A stretch of DNA of 64,000 nt from Aquatica leii (taxonomy: Eukaryota; Arthropoda; Insecta; Coleoptera; Lampyridae), in NCBI GenBank assembly GCA_035610365.1, contig CM069432.1, forward strand, positions 266,969,177-267,033,176, in the 5' to 3' direction. The notes beneath the pieces were generated by a model. The model made no database searches. It was not told the origin of the DNA and saw only the letters and a program-made list of their open reading frames with translations. Made by a program: the position numbers and the translations under genes. Positions 44,691-53,041 of this stretch are shown here, piece by piece. Within the stretch, counting starts at the first letter, position 1, and each line of letters begins with the position of its first letter.

Positions 44691-46423
44691 AACCCTTCTT
44701 GACAAACCTGAAAGTGCAACAAAAAAGAACACCAGCTCATAGAAGAAGATTACAAGAAAACAGAAACCTTTTATTTTTATCTTGGCTTAGTATATTGCGT
44801 GTGTGAGCCGAACACAACTCTTCTAGGACAGTCAAAGCTCAAACCGCATAACGCATTAGATTGCTCTGACAAATGTGGAAGAGCAACAAAAAAGAACACC
44901 AGTTCATAAGAAAGGGTAACAAAAAAGATGATATTCCTCTTCTTAGAAAACAGAAAAACAGAATTGGAAGAAACAAAAAAACTAATCAAGGCAATGAATA
45001 CAAACATGATAACGGATTTTTATATTCTCCGTTCGCGATAAGATAATCTGCAGTCACTTTTATTTATGTATACTGGCGCACGCGTAAAAAAAGTTGATTA
45101 GTGCATTTCGTTTACCTTTTATTTTTATCTTGGATTAGTATATTCTGTGTGTGAGCCGAACACAACTCTTCTAGAACAGTCAAAGCTCAAACTGCATAAC
45201 GCATTGGATTCATCTTACAAATGTGGAAGAGCAACAATAACGAACACCAGGGCATGAGAAAAAATTACAAAAAACAGACTCTTCCCTCTCTCGGAAAACA
45301 GAAACGGAAAAAACAAAAAAACTAATCAAGGCAATGAATGCAAACATGATGCCAGAGTTTCAAATTTTTCGTTCGCGATAAGATAATCTGCAGTCACTTT
45401 TATTTATGTATACTGGCACACGCGTAAAAACCGTTGATTAGTACATTTTGTTTATCTTTTATTTTTATCTTGGATTAGTATATTCTGTGTGTGAACGCAT
45501 TGGATTGCTCTGACAAATGTGAAAGTGCAACAAAAACGAACACCACCCCATAAAAAAAGTTACAAAAAACCAGACCTCTCCCTTCCTCAGAAAACAGAAA
45601 TGGAAGAAACAAAAAAAACTAATCAAGGAAATGAATACAAACATGATGACAGATTTTCAAATACTCTGTTTGCTATAAGATAATCTGCGGACACTTTTAT
45701 TTATGCATACTGGCACACGCGTAGAAACAGTTGATTAGTACATTTCGTTTACTTTTTATTTTTATCTTAAATTAGTATATTCTGTGTGTGACCGGAACAC
45801 AACCCTTCTAGAACAGTCAACGCTCAAACCGCATAACGCATTGGATTGCTCTTGCAAATGTGGAAGAGCAACAAAAACGAACACCGGCTCTTGAGAAAAG
45901 ATTACAAAAAACAGACCCTCCTCTCTCTCGGAAAACAGAAAATACAGAAACGCAAGAAACAAACAAACTAGTCAAGGCAATGAATACAAACATGATGCCA
46001 GAGTTTAAAATTCTCCGTTCGCCATAAGATAATCTGCAGTCACTTTTATTTATGTATACTGGCACACGCGTAAAAACCGTTGATTAGTACATTTTTTTAT
46101 CTTTTGTTTTTATCTTGGATTAGTCTATTCTGTGTGTGAACGCATTGGATTGCTCTGACAAATGTGAAAGTGCAACAAAAACGAACACCAGTTCATAAAA
46201 AAAGGTTACGAAAAAGCAGACCCCTCTCCTACTCAGAAAAGAGAAATGAAAGAAACAAAAAAACTAATCAATGCAATGAATATAAACATGATGACAAATT
46301 TTAAAATTCTCCGTTCGCGATAAGATAATTTGCAGTCACTTTGATTTATGTATACTGGCACACGCGTAGAAACAGTTGATTAGTGCATTTCGTTTACTTT
46401 TTATTTTTATCTTGGAATAGAAT
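44690..46423. repeat. Satellite array, left block
   Basis: Tandem monomers of about 345 bp (GGATTAGTATATTCTGTGTGTGAGCCGAACACAACC ... CTTTTATTTTTATCTT) alternate with shorter ones of about 295 bp that lack the GAGCCGAACACAACCCTTCTAGGACAGTCAAAGC part. Unit starts near 44785, 45130, 45471, 45771, 46116. Short ORFs in it are chance frames repeated with the unit. The left edge is degenerate. Confidence 0.85.
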
Positions 46424-46901
46424 TGAAACGTTCGAGAAATTACTTGCAAATGCAAGAGCCTTCTAGAAGCTGTTATCTATTTTCTAGAAGTTATAGCGAA
46501 AAGTAAGGAACGCTCGAGAAGGATTTCTGTATGTCTATATAGAGCGACGAGACAGATCGTAGGTCAGTTATTGTCGTAACGCGAATGCAGCTGTATTAAG
46601 AAAATTATTCAAGTGAAGATAAATAAGTGATTAGCACGTGCGGACGTTTAAATAAATAACAGTGTACACCGAATCGTGTATGTGATTATTAGTGTAAACA
46701 AGTGTGAAATCCGAGGACGTTATCTTATCTTAAGTGATAGTGTTATACAACGGTTATACATAAATTCGTGTAAGTGTTTTCATTAAATATTATTAACTTT
46801 AATTAGTTCGGTTAATTTAAAAGTGTACATATTTCTTAATAAGTAAACATAATTTTTAGTAGTTTAAATAAATTAGTTTTTAATAAATAAAATACGCAAC
46901 A
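46424..46901 (+). repeat. gypsy-1 5' LTR
   Basis: 478 bp, TGAAACGTTC...TACGCAACA. Contains four TTCnnGAA-type palindromes, a TATATA box at 46536-46541, a TCAGTT initiator at 46564-46569 and AATAAA near its end. Confidence 0.9.
46431..46569 (+). promoter_or_regulatory. LTR promoter with heat-shock-element-like array
   Basis: Palindromes TTCGAGAA (46431-46438), TTCTAGAA (46461-46468), TTCTAGAA (46482-46489) and CTCGAGAA (46513-46520), spaced 30, 21 and 31 bp, precede TATATA (46536-46541) and, 28 bp on, TCAGTT, the arthropod initiator. TTCnnGAA is the core of heat-shock-factor binding sites. The 3' LTR keeps all four (52565, 52595, 52616, 52647). Heat or stress inducibility is an inference. Confidence 0.6.
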
Positions 46902-46903
46902 TT

Positions 46904-46921
46904 TGGTGTCAGGTGTGGGGA
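46904..46921 (+). other. gypsy-1 primer-binding site, tRNA-Leu type
   Basis: Two bases after the LTR end: TGGTGTCAGGTGTGGGGA. The first nine bases are complementary to the CTGACACCA end of many tRNA-Leu species. The leader from here to the Gag start at 47193 is non-coding. Confidence 0.6.
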
Positions 46922-47192
46922 ACGCGATTTTTATTAGTGTAAATACCATTAAGTAATCTAATATCGCTCTAGTAATAAGTTCGCGGATACGCGTGTTTAT
47001 TTATAAAGTATAAAATAGTGTTTATTAAACTTTTTCTTTTAACAAGTGCGTGATCGCGTTATTAATTAAATTCGTTTCCGTACACTAGTGGTTTAATATT
47101 AATAAGTGGATAGTTATTAAATTTTGTGTTATATAAAAACTGCATTTTAAAAAGTAGTGTATTTAAACTTTATATTCGTGTTATATTTATAA

Positions 47193-48341
47193 ATGGATGC
47201 AAAGCTATTTGAATTTCTTGAATCAATCAAAAATGGTCCGGAACCGATGAATAGAAAAATGGAAGAAAAGTTTCAAGAAAATTCTCAGAAAATGGAAGAA
47301 AATTCTAGAAGTTTAAAAGAAGAAATACGAACGAGCATAGAAAATCAAATTAAAATTGTTCAAGAGGAAACCCAAGCAGACATGTTAAACTTAAAAGAAG
47401 AAATTTGCGATTCTGTGAATGACATAATAGAAGAGAAGTTAAATGAAAATTCAAGAACAATAGAAGACAAGCTAGAGAAAAAATTGAGAGAAAGAATACA
47501 ACTGCTCGAAGAAAGAATGACCCAAATGAATTATCACGGTGAAGGAAGCGTCACGAGTGAAGATTTAATAATGGATCATCGAGAAGAAAACACTCACAAG
47601 TTCAAAGTTGTACCACCGAATTTTGATGGTAAAGTTCCATGGTCAACCTACTACAAGCAGTTTGAAGCCGCAGCTACTGCTAATCGTTGGAGCAACAAGC
47701 AGAAAGCGACGTCTTTAATAGTGTCCTTACGTGGAGAAGCGCTTGGAATTTTACAAACTGTTCCGGACCACCTGCAAGAAAATTACGAACTCTTAATATC
47801 ACGATTAGAAATGAGATATGGGGATGCTCATCTTCAACAAGTATACCAGGCTCAAATTAAAAGTCGAGTTCAAAAAGCTGCCGAAAGTTTTCAAGAGTTT
47901 GAGGCTGACATCGCCAGACTAACACGGCTTGCGTATCCTACAGCGCCAGATACCTTCTTGGAGCAATTGGCTATTCAAACCTTTGTAGACGGCCTTCGAG
48001 ACAGCGAAACACAGCAGACTCTCCGGTTAGCTCGACCGAAGACATTGGATGACGCTTTGGTGCATGCTTTGGAGTTTGAAGCAGCAAAACAAGCAACGCA
48101 ACGAGATGGTCATAGACTCTGCTGTGCTACAGAAGTACCCGCGCAGACAATGGAAAGTATCGAGGAGATAGCGCGACGAATACTTCGGGAAAGAGGAGTG
48201 ACAGCTTTGAACTGCGATGAAATAGGCCATGTACGACGGCATCGTACTAAACCTAAAAAGAGGACAAGAAGAGCGCTCGATAATTTGGAACGAGGCGAGC
48301 AAAAGAGACAAAAAGTAATCTCACCTAGTCAGACTCCATAG
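47193..48341 (+). CDS. gag: gypsy-1 Gag (382 aa)
   Basis: Start is the first ATG after the leader (MDAKLFEFLESIKNG), supported by the homologous start in gypsy-2. Residues 15-115 are a highly charged coiled coil. Residues 135-315 are the capsid region: KVVPPNFDGKVPWSTYYKQF, IVSLRGEALGILQ, LISRLEMRYGD, YPTAPDTFLEQLAIQTFVDG. A knuckle-like remnant near residue 343 reads NCDEIGHVRRHRTKP; two of four zinc ligands (first Cys, last Cys) are replaced by Ala and Arg, while gypsy-2 keeps all four. A basic tail follows. It ends with TAG at 48339-48341 in the same frame as Pol, 12 bases before the first Pol ATG, so Gag-Pol could be made by readthrough, or the TAG is a mutation. Confidence 0.88.
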   Translation: MDAKLFEFLESIKNGPEPMNRKMEEKFQENSQKMEENSRSLKEEIRTSIENQIKIVQEETQADMLNLKEEICDSVNDIIEEKLNENSRTIEDKLEKKLRERIQLLEERMTQMNYHGEGSVTSEDLIMDHREENTHKFKVVPPNFDGKVPWSTYYKQFEAAATANRWSNKQKATSLIVSLRGEALGILQTVPDHLQENYELLISRLEMRYGDAHLQQVYQAQIKSRVQKAAESFQEFEADIARLTRLAYPTAPDTFLEQLAIQTFVDGLRDSETQQTLRLARPKTLDDALVHALEFEAAKQATQRDGHRLCCATEVPAQTMESIEEIARRILRERGVTALNCDEIGHVRRHRTKPKKRTRRALDNLERGEQKRQKVISPSQTP

Positions 48342-51300
48342 ATTACGATCCAAATGGCATCGCCTAGGGAGCAATTTCATAGCATTTATCTCGATGGCAA
48401 GATCAATGGAAGAAGCGTCCAGTTACTGGTTGACACAGGAGCGACGAAGACCATCATTCGTCCTGACGTTTTAGTGGAAAACGAGAAGACATCACCAGTA
48501 ACAGTACGACTTCGAACGGCGACGAGCGACGAAATACCTACTCACGGACAAGTCAAAGTAACCATTGGTTTGGGAAATGGAGTACTCGACCATCAAGTAC
48601 TGGTAGCCGACATCACGGAAGAAGTTATCCTGGGAATGGACGTGATAAAGAAGTACGGGTTCCATTTGGATATGAAGAACGATGTCCTGAAGATCGACAA
48701 TGAAGAAATTCATTTTCATTCGTCAGAGAAGGCAGCCGTGCGAGTCTTATTGAGTAAAGACGTGATTCTGCCTGCAAGAACTGAAAGTGTGGTGATGGCA
48801 CGCCTGGATGGAAATCTCCGGGAAGGCTACATACGCGCGATTGAACCAATGGAAGGCGGCTTAGTTGAAAAGGGACTACTCGTTGGCAGAACCTTAGTAC
48901 GAGTAAAGAACACGGTGCCAGTAAGGATCTTAAACATCAACTCAGATCCTGTAACGTTGAAAAAGAAGACCGTGGTAGGCCAATGCACGCCAGTATCACA
49001 AATTGTGAGATGCGTGAAGTCGAACGAAGATACGTCGCCGAAGAGGTGTCCACAACATCTATTGGACATTCTTACCACCAAATGCCAAAACCTCAGCCAA
49101 GACCAGCTGACTAAAGTTAAAGTGTTGATCCAAGAGTACCAAGATGTGTTCGCGCTGGAGAGTGGCTCCAAAGGAAGAACTAACGTGGTGAAACATAAAA
49201 TTAATACCGGAGACGCTCGGCCGATACGACAACATCCACGCAGACTTCCTTTGGCGAAAAGAGAAGAACCCGAACAAATAATTACGGATATGGAGAGGGA
49301 AGGCGTGATTGAACCTTCAAGTAGTCCATGGGCATCCTCAGTGGTACTCGTAAAGAAGAAGGATGGATCAACGAGGTTTTGTGTAGACTACAGACAGCTA
49401 AACGACGTGAACAAAAAGGACAGCTACCCTTTACCCAGAATTGACGATACGCTAGACACCCTGTCAGGATCCCAGTGGTTTTCTACGTTAGATTTAAAGA
49501 GTGGATACTGGCAGGTAGAATTAGAACCCAAGGATCGTGAAAAAACAGCTTTTACGATCGGAACTGGTCTGTGGCAGTTCACTGTAATGCCCTTCGGCCT
49601 GTGTAACGCTCCTGCAACGTTCGAGCATTTGATGGAGACCATCTTGCGCGGATTGTCTTGGAAGACGTGCTTGGTTTACCTGGACGACGTGATCGTGGTT
49701 GGAAGGTCGTTTGAAGAACACTTGAACAACTTGAAGGAAGTGTTCCAGCGATTACGTGGGGCTAACCTTAAACTGAGCCCAAGGAAGTGCCACGTATTTA
49801 AGAAGGAAGTGCAATACCTTGGCCACGTCGTATCTAGAGATGGAGTAAGGGCTGACCGAGACAAAATCTAAGCAGTGCAAGCATGGCCAAGACCAATCGA
49901 CAAACATCAGGTCCGAAGTTTCCTTGGGTTGTGCACGTATTATAGAAGATTTGTACCCGGATTTTCCAATATTGCCAAACCATTGACAAAATTAACCGAA
50001 GAAAAAGCAGAATTTAGATGGAATGCAGACTGCGAAAATTCTTTTAATCAACTAAAACAGGCCCTAGTCACTTTGCCGATTTTGAGTTATCCAAGAGAAG
50101 ATGGAAAGTTTGTTTTGGATACTGACGCAAGCAATCTGGCCACAGGCGCGGTCCTTTCGCAAGTTCAAGATGGACAAGAAAAAGTTATCGCGTATTTTAG
50201 CAAGGTTTTGTCCAGGCCAGAAAGGAATTATTGCGTGACTAGGAGGGAGCTGTTAGCAGTCGTTAAGTCCATCGAACATTTCTACAAGTATTTGTATGGA
50301 CGAAAATTTTTACTGAGAACAGACCACGCCGCTTTAAAATGACTTCTGCAGTTCCGTAACCCAGAAGGACAAGTGGCAAGATGAATCGAGAGACTGCAAG
50401 AGTATGACTACGACACAGAACACCGTGCCGGAAGCAGTCATCGATACGCTGATGCCTTGTCTAGAAGACCATGTCCGGCGGACTGCAGCCATTGTTCGCG
50501 ACTTGAAGAAAAAGTCGAATGCCTCAGGAGAATTGCTATGGTTGATGATGAGTGGGAATCTGAGCAGTTACGTCGCGAACAAGAAGACGATCCTGAAATA
50601 AGACTACTCCTGGAATGGAAAAAAAGCGGCCGACGACCAACCTGGGAAGAAGTGAGTGCTTTGGGCAAAAATATCAAAGCGTACTGGGCGCAGTGGGACT
50701 CCTTGATAGTAGAAGACGACGGCCTTCTTAAGCGATCCCTAGAAAGTGCCGAGGGCACGGGAAACAGACTACAGCTGGTAGTGCCGAAGAGCAGGGTGAC
50801 CGAAGTGTTGAAGCATCTCTACGATGGGACATCGGGAGGACACTTTGGCATTAAGAAGACGTTGGGTAAAGTGCGAGAACGATTCTACTGGATGAACTGC
50901 AAAGAGGACGTCATGAAATGGTGCCGTAAATGCACAGTCTGCGCATCAGGAAATGGTCCAGCGAGAAAGCGCAAAGCACCCATGAAACAATACAACGTAG
51001 GAAGCCCTTTGGAAAGAGTAGCGATTGACATCGCAGGGCCTGTCCCGGAATCCGATTCGGGAAATAAATACATCCAGGTGGCGATGGATTATTTCACGAA
51101 ATGGACGGAGGCTTACGCCATACCCAACCAGGAAGCAGCTACAGTCGCAGACGTATTAGTAAAGGAGTTTTTCTGCCGGTTTGGAGTTCCGTTGGAATTA
51201 CACTCCGATCAAGGCCGCAATTTTGAGCCTGGGCTGTTTCAAGAAGTTTGCCGACTGTTAGGAATTAAGAAGACTAGGACAACGCCTCTCCATCCTCAAT

Positions 51301-51995
51301 CTGACGGCATGGTTGAACGGATGAATCGAACAATGGGCAAGTACTTAGCCAAGGTAGTGTCCGAACACCAAAGAGACTGGGATCAGTACTTGCACCTTTT
51401 CTTAATGGCATACCGATCATCCGTTCACGAAAGCACAGGCCAAACACCATCCTGTGTCATGCTCGGTCGTGAGATAAGATTACCATGCGATCTTCAATTT
51501 GGGCGAAGACCGGAAGAAGAAGTTGCTGGAGAAGATTACGTCAGCAAGCTGACCAAGAGGTTAGACGAAGTACATGAAGAGGTCCGTAAAAACACACAAA
51601 TTGCCAGCGACAGGATGAAAACAAGATATGACGTCAAGGCGCAAAATGGTGGGTTTCAACCTGGCGATATGGTCTGGTTGTATAACCCTCAAAGGAGACG
51701 TGGTTTGTGGCCGAAGCTGCAAAGGCAATGGGAGGGCCCCTATGAAGTCCTGCAGCGTATTAACGACGTTATATACCGCATCCGAAAACCGCCCAGAGGC
51801 AAGCCAAAAGTGGTCCACGTCGATCGTCTAGCCCCGTTTGCTGGCGATAACCACAATGCGCAAGTTCAGGTCCGAACCAGAGTAATAAGTAGCAGAACCA
51901 GGAATCCAATCGAAGAAATGGAGTTCGAGAAGTTTATGAACTTATACGCAGGTTCTGGAAAAGCTAGGTTCGGAGTTACCACCGAGGAACAACAA

Positions 51996-52399
51996 GACCT
52001 GTTCCAGACACAAAAAGATTACGCCATCGCACATTGCGTGAGCGAGGACCTTGACATGTCCAAAGGGGTTGCAGTCGTGTTTAAAAAGAAGTTTGGGCAG
52101 CTAGATGAATTACGAAGACAGCAACCAGCAGTCGGAAAAGTTTTAGGACTACGTGGTGACGGACGCTTCGTTTTCTATTTGGTCACCAAGAAATACTTAC
52201 GTGTCAAGCCGTTATACAAAGATCTATGGCAAACATTATGGAGTCTCAAGAGACAAATGGAGTTCCATCATGTTAAGAAATTGGCAGCACCCAAGCTTGG
52301 TTGTGGCTTAGATCAACTGAATTGGAGGACAGTTCGAAACATGTTGGAGGTCGTCTTCCGAGGAACAGGCATTCAAGTGTTGGTCTGTAGTTACCAACC
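51996..52399 (+). other. TARG1/OARD1-like macrodomain in gypsy-1 Pol
   Basis: Sits after the integrase GPY/F module. In order: DYAIAHCVSEDLDMSKGVAV, FKKKFGQLDEL, LRGDGRFVFYLVTKKYL, KPLYKDLWQTLWSLK, LAAPKLGCGLDQLNW. These follow the human TARG1/OARD1 pattern (AHC-SED-xM-G-xAV-FKKKFG; YLxTKK; GCGLDxLxW) along the whole domain, about 135 residues. TARG1 removes ADP-ribose from proteins using a Lys and an Asp 41 residues apart. Here the first Lys of TKK (codon 52188) and the Asp of GCGLD (codon 52311) are also 41 residues apart. So an active hydrolase fold is plausible. Role in the element is unknown; viral macrodomains counter host ADP-ribosylation. Confidence 0.82.
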
Positions 52400-52427
52400 G
52401 AGGAGATTATTGGGTCAGGAAAAGTCC

Positions 52428-52490
52428 ATTGACTGTTACTTTTATGGTCAAGGAAGTTGCCGAAATGGAGGAAGCTGCCGCTATCGCCAC
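52428..52490 (+). other. CCCH zinc finger at the gypsy-1 Pol C-terminus
   Basis: Reads CYFYGQGSCRNGGSCRYRH, a CX7CX5CX3H finger of the RNA-binding type, directly after the macrodomain. The same motif with changed non-ligand residues is in gypsy-2 (37643-37395). RNA binding is an inference from the family. It may substitute for the damaged Gag knuckle. Confidence 0.8.
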
Positions 52491-52542
52491 GATCCCTTTT
52501 ACCGCTGTCGCATCCAGTCTCCTGTTCTGGGACAGAACAGTC

Positions 52543-52557
52543 CTAAGAAGGGGGCAG
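52543..52557 (+). other. gypsy-1 polypurine tract
   Basis: AAGAAGGGGGCAG-type purine run immediately before the 3' LTR start at 52558, the plus-strand primer position. It lies inside the Pol reading frame. Confidence 0.7.
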
Positions 52558-53041
52558 TGAAACGTTCGAGAAATTACTTGCAAATGCAAGAGCCTTCTAG
52601 AAGCTGTTATCTATTTTCTAGAAGTTATAGCGAAAAGTAAGGAACGCTCGAGAAGGATTTTCGTATGTCTATATATAGCGACGAGACAGATCGTAGGTCA
52701 GTTATTGTCGTAACGCGAATGCAGCTGTATTAAGAAGATTATTCAAGTGAAGATAAATAAGTGATTAGCACGTGCGAAGTTTTAAATAAATAACAGTGTA
52801 CACCGAATCGAGTGGACGTGACTCATAGTGTAAACAAACAATTGTGAAATCCGAGGACGTTATCTTATCTTAAGTGATAGTGTTATACAACGGTTATACA
52901 TAAATTCGTGTAAGTGTTTTCATTAAATATTATTAGATTTAATTAGTTCGGTTAATTTAAAAGTGTACATATTTCTTAATAAGTAAACATAATTTTTAGT
53001 AGTTTAAATAAATTAGTTTTTAATAAATAAAATACGCAACA
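52558..53041 (+). repeat. gypsy-1 3' LTR
   Basis: 484 bp, same ends as the 5' LTR. Differences include GGATTTTCG for GGATTTCTG, a TATATATAG box at 52670-52677, and a small insertion near 52810-52840. Pol ends at 52640 inside its U3. Confidence 0.9.

Larger units (their letters stand above)
48354..52640 (+). pseudogene. pol: gypsy-1 Pol with macrodomain and CCCH finger; three nonsense codons
   Basis: One reading frame, no frameshift, interrupted by TAA at 49869, TGA at 50340-50342 and TGA near 50385; in the two TGA cases the family residue is Trp. Domains: aspartic protease (DTGA, residues 27-30); reverse transcriptase (GVIEPSSSPWASSVVLVKKK, FSTLDLKSGYWQ, PFGLCNAPATF, VYLDDVIV with YLDD near residue 442); RNase H (VLDTDAS, TRREL, RTDHAAL). 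The open piece from 50457 carries the integrase HHCC finger, catalytic Asp-Asp-Glu (VAIDIAGP, HSDQGRNF, VERMNRT), a GPY/F module (WEGPYEVL), a macrodomain (51996-52399) and a CCCH finger. The frame runs 83 bp into the 3' LTR. Confidence 0.88.
46424..53041 (+). mobile_element. gypsy-1: nearly intact Ty3/gypsy element (6.6 kb)
   Basis: Two LTRs (46424-46901, 52558-53041) about 3% different by eye, primer site, polypurine tract, Gag and Pol in order. Flanked by GAAT and GTAT, consistent with a 4-bp duplication of satellite sequence (TTAGTATATTCTG in neighbouring monomers) with one change. It sits inside a satellite monomer. Domain order protease-RT-RNase H-integrase is that of Ty3/gypsy; no envelope-like gene is present, but Pol has an extra macrodomain-CCCH tail. 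Confidence 0.92.

Noticed and set aside
47193-53041. gypsy-1 as an errantivirus with an envelope gene
   Set aside because: The extra sequence after the integrase is macrodomain plus CCCH finger in the Pol frame; there is no signal peptide, transmembrane segment or separate env frame.
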